Source: Acidimicrobiaceae bacterium | GTDB taxonomy: Bacteria > Actinomycetota > Acidimicrobiia > Acidimicrobiales > RAAP-2 | Direction: 5' to 3' | NCBI GenBank assembly: GCA_003132305.1 | Contig: PKXJ01000032.1 | Coordinates: forward strand, 185,358 to 249,357 | Length of the DNA: 64,000 nt | Shown here: positions 16,962 to 26,530 of the stretch, piece after piece | Position numbering within the stretch: position 1 is the first letter of the stretch | Layout: the number at the start of each line of letters is the position of its first letter | Program-made: the position numbers and the translations under genes | Notes under the pieces: generated by a model | Databases searched by the model: none | What the model saw: only the letters and a program-made list of their open reading frames with translations | Told to the model about the DNA's origin: nothing

Positions 16962-18467
16962 ATGGCACGAACGGCACGAATCACTTCGATCAAAGACGCA
17001 CTGACGCAGTTGACGATCGCGGTGCCCGTCATCTTTCGCGACGGTGTCGGACGTATTAGTGAGGGGGTGCCGCCGACTCTAGGGGGCAACGATGTCCCGC
17101 GCACCTTGACCAAAGTGTGGTGCGCTCGCCAAGGTTTGAAGGACGACCCGGGAAGTTCAATCGTGCTGCGCTCGCTGCAGGGTCCGAACGTCGCCTTCGT
17201 GTCTCTGGGCGAGAGTGATCAGGACACCAACGCCTATCGACTCGCCGGTGCGGGCGCTCTTCGAGCCTCGGGCGAGGGATCGGTCGCTTTTCTTCTGCCC
17301 ACGGAGGGACTCGGCGATCCCTCAGGTGTCGCCCAAGCCTTAACGGAAGGCGCGTTGCTCTCGACCTACAGTTTCAAAGATCAGAGCGCCGCCGCGACGT
17401 TTGACGTCGCGCCCGTGGGGATGCCGCTGCCCACGGTGGCGGTGCACGACGCCGTCACGAATGGCGTGCTGCGAGGCGCACTCGTCGCCGAGGCCGTTAA
17501 CTGGGCCAAGTACCTCGTGGACTCTCCGGCGGGATACCTGCCCCCCAAAGCGCTCGCGAACGAGATCGAAGAGCGGCTCGAGGAGGACGAACACGTCAAC
17601 GTCGACGTATGGTTCGAGGCCAAGATCAAAGAAGAGCGCTTGGGCGGACTACTTGGCGTTGGTCAAGGCTCCGCTCAACCGACGCGGCTGGTCTACGCGA
17701 CCTACGACCCCCAACCGGGCGTCGCGATTCCCCACGTCGCGCTCGTTGGCAAGGGCGTGACCTTTGACTCTGGGGGGCTCTCCATTAAGTCCGCGGACGG
17801 CATGACGACCATGAAGACCGACATGACGGGCGCGGCCGTCGTGATGGCCGTCCTATCGCTCGCCAGCCGACTGAGTCTGAAGGTCCGCGTGACCGCCATC
17901 GCGCCGTTGACCGAGAATCTCGTCGGTGATAAGGCCACGAAGCCCGGTGACGTGTTGACGATTCGTAACGGCATGACGATTGAGGTACTCAACACCGACG
18001 CCGAGGGCCGATTGATTTTAGCCGACGGACTCAGTCTCGCCGCCGAAGTGAGTCCCGACGTCATTATTGACGTCGCCACCTTGACGGGATCTCAAAACGT
18101 CGCACTGGGTGACGAAGTGGGGGCGATGTTCGTTTCGAACGATGAACTTGCGCAGCGCTTGGCCGAGGCGAGTGAACGAAGCGGCGAAGCATTGTGGCGC
18201 CTGCCCCTCGTTGGTAGTTACGAATCGCACATTGAATCCGACGTCGCGGACATGAAGAACCAGGGCAAACCGCCGAAGGCCGGTGCGATCGTCGCGGCGC
18301 TGTTGCTACGCCGCTTCACGGACGGAAAATCGTGGGCACATCTCGACATTGCCGGACCCGCCCGAGCCGACGCGGCGCGAGGGTACGTCACCAAAGGAGC
18401 GACGGCGTTCTCCACTCGAACCTTGGTGGAGTACCTCGTGGCGCTTTCCAACGGCGCGAACGCTTAA
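16962..18467 (+). CDS. pepA: Leucyl aminopeptidase (M17)
   Basis: A 501-residue cytosolic di-metal aminopeptidase. The C-terminal catalytic domain carries VGKGVTFDSGGLSIK and NTDAEGRLILADGL, with metal-binding and catalytic residues intact, and ATLTGSQNVALG downstream. The N-terminal domain is divergent, as is usual. It follows the adenosyltransferase by 12 nt, so likely cotranscribed. The TAA stop is shared with the opposing nitroreductase stop as TTAA. Confidence 0.95.
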   Translation: MARTARITSIKDALTQLTIAVPVIFRDGVGRISEGVPPTLGGNDVPRTLTKVWCARQGLKDDPGSSIVLRSLQGPNVAFVSLGESDQDTNAYRLAGAGALRASGEGSVAFLLPTEGLGDPSGVAQALTEGALLSTYSFKDQSAAATFDVAPVGMPLPTVAVHDAVTNGVLRGALVAEAVNWAKYLVDSPAGYLPPKALANEIEERLEEDEHVNVDVWFEAKIKEERLGGLLGVGQGSAQPTRLVYATYDPQPGVAIPHVALVGKGVTFDSGGLSIKSADGMTTMKTDMTGAAVVMAVLSLASRLSLKVRVTAIAPLTENLVGDKATKPGDVLTIRNGMTIEVLNTDAEGRLILADGLSLAAEVSPDVIIDVATLTGSQNVALGDEVGAMFVSNDELAQRLAEASERSGEALWRLPLVGSYESHIESDVADMKNQGKPPKAGAIVAALLLRRFTDGKSWAHLDIAGPARADAARGYVTKGATAFSTRTLVEYLVALSNGANA

Positions 18468-19060
18468 GGGGTCAGTCGATGGACTCTCTCGTGGCGCGAG
18501 GGAACCTCGCGGCCCAGCGAACTCGACGCCACGTCGTTGCCGTCGCCTCGGCCTATCAAGATGGCGGCAAAGAGTTCCTCGTCGTTAATGCCGGCCCAGT
18601 CCAAGACGATACCGTCGTTTCGAAAGTTCCCCCAGATCGTGGCCCGCCAGTTGCTCTCTTCGAGCAGGAGGAGCAGCGCCATCGTCGTCATCGCCGCGTC
18701 GGTGTGCCAGTAGGGGAGTGGCCAGTTCGACCGATCGCTCAGACCAGACGCGACCTTGTCAGCTTCTGCGTAGCGTTCGAGGTAGTCCTGGGGGCGCGAG
18801 GTGACCAAGACCACTGCGCCCGCTCGAAGAAGTCCTTCGACGCGACGCGAACTTTCTCGCCACTTCTCGTCGGTCGCCACGTCGATGTACGCCGCGACGT
18901 ACTCGGCGCTGAGCGTGTACAGACGTACGCCCGCGCTGTTGCCGGCGGTGGGTGACCACAGGGCCTCGGCGCAGAGCTCGTCGAGCCACTCGTCGTCAAC
19001 GGGCGTCCCGTCAAAGGACCGCGTCATACGTCGACGGGCCAGTAGTTCACGAAGTTCCAC
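18464..19060 (-). CDS. Nitroreductase-family FMN oxidoreductase
   Basis: 198 residues. MELRELLARRRMTRSF with an Arg-rich FMN phosphate site, ALWSPTAGNSAGVRLY and a C-terminal AAILIGRGD fit the nitroreductase fold. This family includes NAD(P)H- and F420-linked enzymes; the substrate is unknown. The GTG at 19060 has TAGACC 6 nt upstream. It ends in a 4-nt shared stop with pepA. Confidence 0.85.
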   Translation of the reverse strand: MELRELLARRRMTRSFDGTPVDDEWLDELCAEALWSPTAGNSAGVRLYTLSAEYVAAYIDVATDEKWRESSRRVEGLLRAGAVVLVTSRPQDYLERYAEADKVASGLSDRSNWPLPYWHTDAAMTTMALLLLLEESNWRATIWGNFRNDGIVLDWAGINDEELFAAILIGRGDGNDVASSSLGREVPSRHERVHRLTP

Positions 19061-19066
19061 GCGACG

Positions 19067-19072
19067 GGTCTA
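19067..19072 (-). promoter_or_regulatory. -10 element of the nitroreductase gene (leaderless)
   Basis: TAGACC on the minus strand, 6 nt before the GTG at 19060. Confidence 0.5.
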
Positions 19073-19137
19073 GCAGGTGGACCGGCGTGCAATGTTGACC
19101 AAGCAGGTAGGGTTTAACCACCGAAAAGGAGCGTCCC

Positions 19138-20301
19138 TTGTCATCACCGCGAGACTTACTGAACGCCGCCAAGGCCGAGATCCACGAGATTGACCCCCAG
19201 GAGCTCGCCGCGCGTCTCGACGACTACACGCTGCTCGACGTGCGCGAACCCGACGAGTACGAACAAGGTGCGCTACCAGGCGCGGTGCACGTGCCCCGGG
19301 GACAGCTCGAGTTTTCTGTGGAGGGTCGCCTTCGCGACAAGGACGCGCCCGTTGCGGTCTACTGCGCCGGGGGTACGCGAAGCGCCTTCGCGGCCAAGAC
19401 GCTCCAAGACCTCGGCTACCGCGACGTCGTGTCCGTGAGTGGAGGCTTTAACAAGTGGAAGGACGACGGTCTTCCGTGGAGTACGCCACGCACCATGACC
19501 CAAGACCAGCGCGTTCGCTACGCCCGGCACCTGCTCTTGCCCGAAGTGGGCGAAGAGGGCCAGTTAAAGCTGCTCGACGCCAAGATTCTGGTGCTCGGTG
19601 CGGGAGGACTCGGTTCACCGGCCGCCCTCTACTTCGCCGCCGCGGGCGTGGGGACCCTGGGCATCATCGACATGGACGTTGTGGACTCGTCCAACCTTCA
19701 GCGCCAGATTCTTCACACGATGGACCGCGTCGGCATGCGAAAAGTCGACAGCGCCAAGAAGACCATTACGGCAATGAACCCCGACGTCAAGGTTCTCACC
19801 TACGACGTGCGACTGAGTGCGGACAACATCTTGGACATCATCGACGGCTACGACGTCATCGTGGACGGCACCGACAACTTTCCCACGCGGTACTTGGTGA
19901 ACGACGCCACACTGTTAAAGCGCATTCCGGTCGTGCACGGCTCCATCTTTCGCTTCGACGGCCAAGTGACGGTGTTCAAGCCCTACGTGGGTCCTTGCTA
20001 TCGCTGCATGATTCCCGAGCCACCACCCGCCGAACTCGCGCCGAGTTGCGCAGAAGCGGGCGTGCTCGGGGTGTTGCCCGGCATCATTGGCTCGCTCCAG
20101 GCCGTCGAAGCCATCAAGTTGATTCTGGGCCTCGGAGAACCTCTGGTGGGTCGACTACTCACCTACGACGCGCTCGAAGAGTCCTTTCGAACGTTCAAGG
20201 TTCGTCGCGACCCGGAGTGCCCGGCCTGTGGCGACAACGCGGGACCGATTCAGATCGCCGAGTACGACGATCTGTGCATGCCCCACCCGGTGCACGCTTA
20301 G
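19138..20301 (+). CDS. Rhodanese-ThiF/MoeB sulfurtransferase with rhodanese at the N-terminus
   Basis: 387 residues. Residues about 15-115 are a rhodanese domain (LLDVREPDEYEQGALPGA; active-site Cys in VYCAGGTRS). About 120-387 is an E1-like adenylyltransferase (QRVRYARHLLLPEVGEEGQ, VLGAGGLGSPAALY, DGTDNFPTRYLVND) with zinc pairs CYRC and CPAC. Such proteins adenylate and then thiocarboxylate small sulfur carriers for molybdopterin, cysteine or thiamine synthesis. Canonical MoeZ/MOCS3 has the reverse domain order. TTG start with AAAAGGAG upstream; TAGGGT lies 24 nt before it, so this is a leadered gene. Confidence 0.9.
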   Translation: MSSPRDLLNAAKAEIHEIDPQELAARLDDYTLLDVREPDEYEQGALPGAVHVPRGQLEFSVEGRLRDKDAPVAVYCAGGTRSAFAAKTLQDLGYRDVVSVSGGFNKWKDDGLPWSTPRTMTQDQRVRYARHLLLPEVGEEGQLKLLDAKILVLGAGGLGSPAALYFAAAGVGTLGIIDMDVVDSSNLQRQILHTMDRVGMRKVDSAKKTITAMNPDVKVLTYDVRLSADNILDIIDGYDVIVDGTDNFPTRYLVNDATLLKRIPVVHGSIFRFDGQVTVFKPYVGPCYRCMIPEPPPAELAPSCAEAGVLGVLPGIIGSLQAVEAIKLILGLGEPLVGRLLTYDALEESFRTFKVRRDPECPACGDNAGPIQIAEYDDLCMPHPVHA

Positions 20302-20834
20302 GCCATCACCACGATCGTGCTCGCGAACTTGTCGTGCAGCGTCTGACGTCGTGGATCGATGAGCAGGTAGAGATTGTCGATGAGTGAGATCGCCAGGACC
20401 ACGTAGGCCCAATGGGCCCCCGCGAGCGCCAGAGCGCCGTACGTCGTCACAAAGCCCCATCGCATACACGCTTGATGAAACGTAATGACCGTCCCGATTC
20501 GAGAGTCGCGCACTCGAGTGCTCGCGACGCGCCCACCGAGCGTCTGGCCTCGGGGTCCGCGGAGAAACGAGATCACGTACACACCCGTGAACGCGAAGAA
20601 GGCGATCCAGCCGGTCGCGACGTTGGCCACGGCCGCGAAGAAGACGAAGACGACGACCCCGGGGATAAGGAGCAAGAGGTCGTCGGCCACTCGTGAGCCC
20701 ACCCGTCGCCAGAACCCCGCGAGCACCAGCCCGGTCACGTAGTCGTCGCGACCACTCGCCGACTGCGTGCGACTGCCACCACAGGCCAAGCACGTCATCG
20801 TCTTTTTCACCGAGCCGCAGTTCGAGCAGTACAT
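20298..20834 (-). CDS. RDD-family membrane protein with N-terminal zinc ribbon
   Basis: 178 residues from ATG 20834. It begins [20 protein letters not shown], two CxxC pairs of a zinc ribbon. The RDD domain follows, with Arg and Asp in [17 protein letters not shown], and three to four hydrophobic helices ([50 protein letters not shown]). The GQTLGGR loop is typical. Function is unknown; some RDD proteins act in ion transport. Shares the TTAG stop tetranucleotide with the opposing rhodanese-ThiF gene. Confidence 0.8.
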   Translation of the reverse strand: MYCSNCGSVKKTMTCLACGGSRTQSASGRDDYVTGLVLAGFWRRVGSRVADDLLLLIPGVVVFVFFAAVANVATGWIAFFAFTGVYVISFLRGPRGQTLGGRVASTRVRDSRIGTVITFHQACMRWGFVTTYGALALAGAHWAYVVLAISLIDNLYLLIDPRRQTLHDKFASTIVVMA

Positions 20835-20925
20835 CTCACTATCTTGCTCGCCGGCGCGCGGCCAACTTGACTTTTCGTTCGTTGAGGGACTTCTCGTTGG
20901 CCCACGCGCCTCGACACCCAACGCC

Positions 20926-20931
20926 TAGCCT
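20926..20931 (+). promoter_or_regulatory. -10 element of the mutase gene (leaderless)
   Basis: TAGCCT, 7 nt before the GTG at 20939. Confidence 0.55.
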
Positions 20932-20938
20932 TGGTTTC

Positions 20939-22519
20939 GTGAGTACCGACGAGCGTTTCACCGATTCGGGAATCGAAATCAAGACGGTCTATCGTGGCGC
21001 CGATCTGAAGGACTTCAACGAGTCAACGCAGCTCGGTGAACCCGGTTCGTACCCCTTTACCCGAGGGGTCCAGGAGACGATGTACCGAGGGAAACTCTGG
21101 ACCATGCGCCAGTACGCGGGTTTCGGTACGGCCGAAGCCACCAACGAGCGTTTCAAGTTTCTCTTGGGCGCCGGTCAGACGGGCCTGTCGTGCGCCTTTG
21201 ACCTGCCCACGCAGATGGGCTTCGACGCCGATCACGCGCGCGCGGAAGGGGAAGTCGGAAAGGTGGGCGTCGCCATCTCGTCGCTCGAGGACATGCGCCT
21301 CTTATTGAAAGGTCTGCCCCTCGACGAGGTGACGACATCGATGACCATCAACTCAACGGCCGCGACGCTGTTGTTGTTCTACCAGTTGGTCGCCGAAGAG
21401 CAGGGTGTCCCGGGCGCCAATTTGCGCGGCACCATCCAGAACGACATCTTGAAAGAGTACGTCGCGCGCGGCACGTACATCTACCCACCGCGTCCCTCGA
21501 TGCGACTCGTGGTGGACACGTTCGCGTACTGCGCCAAGGAGTTGCCGAATTGGAACACCATCTCGATCTCGGGCTATCACATTCGCGAAGCCGGCTCAAC
21601 GGCCGTTCAAGAGATCGCCTTCACGCTCGCCAACGGCATTGCCTACGTGGAAGCCGCGCTGGCCGCGGGCCTGGCACTCGACGTGTTCGCCCCGCGGTTG
21701 AGTTTCTTCTTCAACGCGCACAACAACCTCTTCGAGGAGGTGGCGAAGTACCGAGCGGCGCGGCGCCTCTGGGCCTCAATCATGCGCGAACGCTTCGGCT
21801 CGACCGATCCCAAGTCCACGATGTTGCGCTTTCACACCCAGACCGGTGGTTCGACGCTCACCGCCCAGCAGCCGGAGAACAACATCGTGCGCGTCACCAT
21901 CCAGGGACTCGCCGCGGCGCTCGGTGGTACGCAGAGTTTGCACACGAACGGCTTTGACGAGGCGCTCGGACTACCGACCGAGCGCGCGGCCAAACTCGCG
22001 CTGCGTACCCAGCAAGTTCTCGGTTACGAGTCGGGCGTCACCGACACGGTGGATCCCTTGGCCGGTTCGTACTTCGTCGAGTCGTTGACCGACGAGGTCG
22101 AGCAACGAGCGAGAGAGTACATCGAAAGAATCGATCAGATGGGCGGCTCCGTGGCCGCGATCGAAGCGCACTACCTGCAGGACGAGATCGACGCCGCGGC
22201 GTACGAATTCGCGAGAAACGTCGAACGTGGCGAGAAGGTGGTCGTAGGCGTCAACCGGTTCGTCGAGGACGACGCGGTCAAGGCCGACGTCTTTCCCATC
22301 GACGAGTTGCAACAACAAGTCCAAGTCGCCAGAGTGCGCCAACTCAAAGTGTCGCGCGACAACGACGCGGTGCGCGCGGCACTCGACGAACTCTCAGTGG
22401 CCGCGCGAGGATCGGCGAATCTGCTCTATCCGATGAAGACGGCGCTGTCGCGTCTCGCGACGTTAGGCGAAGTCGCTGACGTCCTGCGCGACGAATTCGG
22501 CGTCTATCAAGCCAACTAG
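20939..22519 (+). CDS. Methylmalonyl-CoA mutase catalytic subunit (no B12-binding domain)
   Basis: 526 residues, only the substrate-binding TIM barrel, so a separate cobalamin-binding subunit is required; none is in the window. [15 protein letters not shown] and [12 protein letters not shown] mark the family. The Tyr of RQYAG and the Arg of VARGTY are 118 residues apart and align with Tyr89 and Arg207 of methylmalonyl-CoA mutase, where isobutyryl-CoA mutase has Phe and Gln. That favours methylmalonyl-CoA as substrate. The His of [10 protein letters not shown] is present. The track's 82-codon extension overlaps the RDD gene and is discarded. Confidence 0.88.
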   Translation: MSTDERFTDSGIEIKTVYRGADLKDFNESTQLGEPGSYPFTRGVQETMYRGKLWTMRQYAGFGTAEATNERFKFLLGAGQTGLSCAFDLPTQMGFDADHARAEGEVGKVGVAISSLEDMRLLLKGLPLDEVTTSMTINSTAATLLLFYQLVAEEQGVPGANLRGTIQNDILKEYVARGTYIYPPRPSMRLVVDTFAYCAKELPNWNTISISGYHIREAGSTAVQEIAFTLANGIAYVEAALAAGLALDVFAPRLSFFFNAHNNLFEEVAKYRAARRLWASIMRERFGSTDPKSTMLRFHTQTGGSTLTAQQPENNIVRVTIQGLAAALGGTQSLHTNGFDEALGLPTERAAKLALRTQQVLGYESGVTDTVDPLAGSYFVESLTDEVEQRAREYIERIDQMGGSVAAIEAHYLQDEIDAAAYEFARNVERGEKVVVGVNRFVEDDAVKADVFPIDELQQQVQVARVRQLKVSRDNDAVRAALDELSVAARGSANLLYPMKTALSRLATLGEVADVLRDEFGVYQAN

Positions 22520-22806
22520 CGCGCGAGCGGCTCGTGAAAGTGCGTGACGCGGGGTGATTCGCTGTAGTAATGGTGGGTGAGCGCGCGCCACGAAGCAAAG
22601 AGTTCCGTCTCTCGAAACGCGAGATGCGCGTCAATCGACGCCCATCGAACGAGCAAGAGGTAGATCGAACCGTCTTCGGCCTGGCGGCGCACTTCGGCGC
22701 CGTAGCAGCCTTCGGCCGACTCAATGATCGGCAGTGCCCGACGCATGGAGATTTCGAAGGCGGCCTCTTCGCCCGCGGTCACTAACAAGAGGGCGTGTTC
22801 GAGCAT
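22516..22806 (-). CDS. Antibiotic biosynthesis monooxygenase (ABM)-domain protein
   Basis: 96 residues forming one ferredoxin-like ABM domain: [54 protein letters not shown]. Small dimeric proteins of this type act as cofactor-free oxygenases or stress-related heme/quinone enzymes; the role here is unknown. The ATG at 22806 overlaps the amidohydrolase stop by one base (TGATG); GTG 22809 would give a GTGA overlap. Shares the CTAG double stop with the mutase gene. Confidence 0.75.
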   Translation of the reverse strand: MLEHALLLVTAGEEAAFEISMRRALPIIESAEGCYGAEVRRQAEDGSIYLLLVRWASIDAHLAFRETELFASWRALTHHYYSESPRVTHFHEPLAR

Positions 22807-23963
22807 CACGAGCGCGTGACGAGTCTTTCGCGAAGTGACTTGTCCCCGGCGATACCAACAACGGTGCTGGCGAGGGCTACCGCGCCGTCGATAACGGCCT
22901 GATCGGCCGCGGTCGTCACGCAGGCCGCGCTGAACCCGGGCTGATGGTTGACGGCGCCGTTCGTCGGGATCATGAGGAGGGGGTGAATGGACGGCACGAC
23001 GAGTGAGACGTTGGCCATGTCCGTGGAGATGGTGGGTCGGGGCGCACCTTCGTCGTCGAGACGAAAGCTTCGACCAACGGCTTCGGCCGCGCGGCGGTAG
23101 TGCGCGAGGATCTCGGGGTCGGAGACCATGTGCGAGAAGGGGTGGCCCAACTCTTCGATGACGAGCGTCGTGCCGCTCGCGAGCGCGCCGGCCTCGAAAC
23201 AGGCGTTGACCCGTTCACGCAGTTCGCCCAACCTCGTAGCCGTCGACGAGCGGGCCATAAAGCGCCCGACGGCTCGACTCGCGATGATGTTGGCGGCCGA
23301 GCCTCCTTCGGTGACGATTCCGTGAATCTGATCGTCGGGACGAAATTGCTGGCGCAACAGTCCGAGCGCGACTTGGGCGATCGTCAGCGCGTCGAGCGCG
23401 TTAGCCCCCTCCCACGGCGCCGCCGAGGCGTGGGCCTCTTTGCCCGTGAAAATGACGTCAAAGTGATCGACCGCGAGACACGTCGCTTCGAGTCGCTCGC
23501 TCGGAAAAGGGTGGATCATTAACGCGGCGTGCGCGTCGTCAAAGTAACCGGCGTTGATGAGATCTATTTTGCCGCCGCCGCCTTCTTCCGAGGGCGTGCC
23601 GAGCAGCGTCACCGTAAGACCCAGCTCGTCGGCGACCGCACCCAGTCCGAGGGCCGCACCGAGAGAAGAAGCCGCGATGATGTTGTGGCCGCAGGCGTGA
23701 CCCACGTCGGGCAGGGCGTCGTACTCGGCGCAGTACACCACGTGAAAGTCACCGGTGCCCGTCGTCGCGCGAAAGGCCGTGGGTAGCTCAGCAATGCCGC
23801 GCTCGACGTGAAAGCCCCGCGCTTCCGCGGCGCTCGCGACCGCCTCGGAGGATTCGAACTCGAGGTAGCCGAGTTCGGGGTGGGCGTGAATGAAGTGACT
23901 CAGCGACACGAGTTCGCCGCGAGCCTTCTCGATCGTGTCGACGACGCGTTCTTGTAGCGTCAT
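22806..23963 (-). CDS. M20D-family amidohydrolase (aminoacylase/aminobenzoyl-glutamate hydrolase-like)
   Basis: 385 residues. FIHAHPELGYLEFESS and AEYDALPDVGHACGHN are M20D signatures with the metal-binding His; TPSEEGGGGK carries the catalytic Glu and TGKEAHASAAPWEG the dimerisation-domain His. It hydrolyses N-acyl amino acids or similar amides; the true substrate is unknown. It overlaps the carboxylase stop by ATGA, placing it second in a carboxylase-amidohydrolase-ABM operon. Confidence 0.88.
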   Translation of the reverse strand: MTLQERVVDTIEKARGELVSLSHFIHAHPELGYLEFESSEAVASAAEARGFHVERGIAELPTAFRATTGTGDFHVVYCAEYDALPDVGHACGHNIIAASSLGAALGLGAVADELGLTVTLLGTPSEEGGGGKIDLINAGYFDDAHAALMIHPFPSERLEATCLAVDHFDVIFTGKEAHASAAPWEGANALDALTIAQVALGLLRQQFRPDDQIHGIVTEGGSAANIIASRAVGRFMARSSTATRLGELRERVNACFEAGALASGTTLVIEELGHPFSHMVSDPEILAHYRRAAEAVGRSFRLDDEGAPRPTISTDMANVSLVVPSIHPLLMIPTNGAVNHQPGFSAACVTTAADQAVIDGAVALASTVVGIAGDKSLRERLVTRS

Positions 23964-25714
23964 TCAATCTCCACGACGACGTCGCCGGCACTGACCGAGT
24001 CACCCGTCGCGACGCTGATGGTCTTCACGACGCCCGACTTTTCCGCGTTGACCGTGTTCTCCATCTTCATTGCTTCGAGAATGACGACCGTCTCGCCGGC
24101 TTCGACCGACTGGCCAACTTCAACGCTCACTTTTACTATGGTGCCCTGCATCGGCACCGTGACCTTGCCCGAGCCGCTGCCCAGCACGCCAGAGTGATGC
24201 TCCCGCCGGGGTTTGAGCGCGGTGCTCTGGGGGCGGGCCAAGAGATCGTCCTCGGACTCGGGTACCCAGAGGGCGACGGTGACGCGCCGTCCGTTGACTT
24301 CGGCCGTGACGTCTTTGCGCACGCCTCCTTCGCCAATCGACAGCGCCGCCAGCACCGGCGCTGGCAGGGTGGAGAAGTCGAGTTTGGTCTCCACCCACTT
24401 TGTGGAGTGGGTGCCGTTCACGAACTCTTCGCTCGAGAGAATCACCACGTCCGCGGCGAGCGTCGTGGCGACGCCTTCGATGGTGGTCTCTTCGATCGCG
24501 CGCAGCATCCGTCGGCGAGCCTTTTCGCGGTTCGACGCCCACACGACGAGCTTGCCGATGAGATTGTCGTAGTACGGCGAGACGGTGTCGCCGACGCCGT
24601 ATCCGGCGTCGAGACGAACGCCCGGACCAGCGGGCTGATCGAATCGAGTGATCGTGCCGGGCGACGGCGTGAAGCGCCCACCGGACGGATCTTCGGCGTT
24701 GATGCGAATCTCGATGGCGTGACCGTTTCGCTGCACGTCGTCTTGAGAGATGTCCAGGCGCTCACCAGCGGCGATGCGCAGTTGCCACTCCACCAGGTCG
24801 AGGCCCGTGACGAGCTCGGTGACCGGATGTTCGACCTGGAGTCGCGTGTTCATCTCGAGAAAGAAGAAGGCCCCGTCTTGGTAGAGAAACTCCACCGTCC
24901 CCGCGTTCACGTAGCCACAGGCTCTGGAGACCTTGACGGCGGCTTCGCCCATCGCGAGGCGCAGGTCATTGGGAAAGTTCGCGGCCGGCGACTCTTCGAC
25001 CAACTTTTGGTGGCGCCGCTGCGCGGAGCAGTCGCGCTCACCGAGCCAGAGCGTGTTGCCGTGCGCGTCCGCGAGCACTTGCATCTCAATGTGGCGCGGC
25101 CACGTGAGGTATTGCTCGACGTAACACTCGTCACGTCCGAAGTAACTGAGCGCTTCGCGCTTCGCGCTCTCGAAGGCGGCCTCGGCTTCGTCGGGGGTGT
25201 TCACCACTTTCATGCCGCGACCGCCGCCTCCGAAGGCGGCCTTGATCGCGACGGGCCAACCGAACTCGTTGCCGAAGGCGACGACTTCCTTGGCCTTCTT
25301 CAGGGCCTCGCTACGACCCGGCACGCCGGCGACGCCCGCCGCCTCGGCGGCGAGCCGTGAGGAGATCTTGTCGCCCATCACCTCGATGGCTTCGGGGGGA
25401 GGACCAACGAAGATCACCCCGCGCGAGGTGATGGCCCGAGCAAAGTCGACGTTCTCGGAGAAGAATCCGTAACCCGGGTGTACGGAGTCGGCGCCCGAGC
25501 GTTCGATGACGTCCAAGATCGCCTCGGTGTTGAGGTAGCTCTCGGCCGCTGTTTGACCCCCGAGGGCGTGGGCCTCGTCGGCCAGTCGTACGTGCAGCGC
25601 GTTGCGGTCGAGGTCGGAGTACACGGCGACGGTCGTAATGCCCATTTCGCGACAGGTCCTGATCACGCGCACCGCGATCTCGCCGCGGTTGGCGATTAGG
25701 ACTTTCTTTAACAC
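23960..25714 (-). CDS. Acyl-CoA carboxylase alpha chain (biotin carboxylase-BCCP)
   Basis: 584 residues. An N-terminal biotin carboxylase (KKVLIANRGEIAVRVIRTC; glycine loop KAAFGGGGRGMKVV; FLEMNTRLQVEHPVTE) is joined to a C-terminal biotinyl domain with EAMKMENTV near residue 552. It carboxylates biotin for an acetyl-, propionyl- or other acyl-CoA carboxylase; the beta chain is not here. Start GTG 25714 with GGAGG 5 nt upstream; the track's extra 61 codons cross into the birA promoter. BirA is encoded divergently next door and would biotinylate this chain. With the mutase it suggests a propionyl-CoA route. Confidence 0.93.
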   Translation of the reverse strand: MLKKVLIANRGEIAVRVIRTCREMGITTVAVYSDLDRNALHVRLADEAHALGGQTAAESYLNTEAILDVIERSGADSVHPGYGFFSENVDFARAITSRGVIFVGPPPEAIEVMGDKISSRLAAEAAGVAGVPGRSEALKKAKEVVAFGNEFGWPVAIKAAFGGGGRGMKVVNTPDEAEAAFESAKREALSYFGRDECYVEQYLTWPRHIEMQVLADAHGNTLWLGERDCSAQRRHQKLVEESPAANFPNDLRLAMGEAAVKVSRACGYVNAGTVEFLYQDGAFFFLEMNTRLQVEHPVTELVTGLDLVEWQLRIAAGERLDISQDDVQRNGHAIEIRINAEDPSGGRFTPSPGTITRFDQPAGPGVRLDAGYGVGDTVSPYYDNLIGKLVVWASNREKARRRMLRAIEETTIEGVATTLAADVVILSSEEFVNGTHSTKWVETKLDFSTLPAPVLAALSIGEGGVRKDVTAEVNGRRVTVALWVPESEDDLLARPQSTALKPRREHHSGVLGSGSGKVTVPMQGTIVKVSVEVGQSVEAGETVVILEAMKMENTVNAEKSGVVKTISVATGDSVSAGDVVVEIE

Positions 25715-25765
25715 GCGAACCTCCGTATCGAGCCTGATATTTTCTAGCACTCGTCCCCTAAACCC

Positions 25766-25771
25766 TAATGT
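25766..25771 (+). promoter_or_regulatory. -10 element of birA (leaderless)
   Basis: TAATGT, 6 nt before the GTG at 25778. The divergent carboxylase gene starts 63 nt away but has a leader with a GGAGG site. Confidence 0.55.
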
Positions 25772-25777
25772 TTGGGT

Positions 25778-26530
25778 GTGAGTCCCATTGTCTGGCGCGT
25801 TGAACACTTCGACGAGATCGATTCGACCAACACGTACCTTAAAGAGCAGGTGGGCGAGGAGGAAGCCGAAGGGTTGGTCGCGCTGGCCGACTTTCAAAGT
25901 TCGGGGCGGGGAAGGCTGGACCGCGAGTGGGTTTCGCCGCCGCGGGCGTCGCTACTCTGCTCGATTCTCCTGCGTCCGCGCCTCGACGCCAGTCAACTGC
26001 AGTTGGTCGTGGCCGCCGTGGCGCTCGCGACTCGAACGGCGCTCGAGCGACTTTGTGGCCTGCGTCCTCAGGTGAAGTGGCCGAACGACCTCGTGGTGGG
26101 CGAAAACAAACTCGCCGGTCTCCTCGCCGAAGTTGTTGAGACCAGTAGTGGATTTGCTGTCGTCGTGGGCCTGGGGGTCAATCTCACCTACGAGGGACCC
26201 GAGGGAGTGCGGGCCACGTCCGTTCGTTCAGAGACTGGCGTTACGATCGTCGCCCGTGCGCTGCTCGATATCGTGCTCGAGGAGATTGAGCCGCGCCGCG
26301 CGCAACTCGATTCGAACGAGGGCCGCGCCACTTTGCGCGGTGAGTACACGCGCGCTCTCGCCACGCTCGGCCACTCGGTTCGCGTCGAACAACATAACGC
26401 TTCACTGGTGGGCGTCGCGCGGGGCGTCGACGACGCGGGCCAGCTCCTCGTTGAAGTTGACGGTGTCGTGCGAACCTTTGGTGTTGGTGACGTGGTGCAC
26501 GTTCGACCAAGTGAAGTTGGCCGGCGGTGA
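25778..26530 (+). CDS. birA: Biotin--[acyl-CoA carboxylase] ligase BirA
   Basis: 250 residues with no N-terminal DNA-binding domain, so a group I ligase that does not act as a repressor. EIDSTNTYLKE, FQSSGRGRLDREWVSP (biotinyl-AMP loop), VKWPNDLVVGENKLAGLLAE and GLGVNLT are complete, and a C-terminal SH3-like domain follows. It attaches biotin to the carboxylase alpha chain encoded divergently. The track's TTG start lies inside the spacer; GTG 25778 has TAATGT 6 nt upstream. GTGA overlap with rfbD. Confidence 0.93.
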   Translation: MSPIVWRVEHFDEIDSTNTYLKEQVGEEEAEGLVALADFQSSGRGRLDREWVSPPRASLLCSILLRPRLDASQLQLVVAAVALATRTALERLCGLRPQVKWPNDLVVGENKLAGLLAEVVETSSGFAVVVGLGVNLTYEGPEGVRATSVRSETGVTIVARALLDIVLEEIEPRRAQLDSNEGRATLRGEYTRALATLGHSVRVEQHNASLVGVARGVDDAGQLLVEVDGVVRTFGVGDVVHVRPSEVGRR

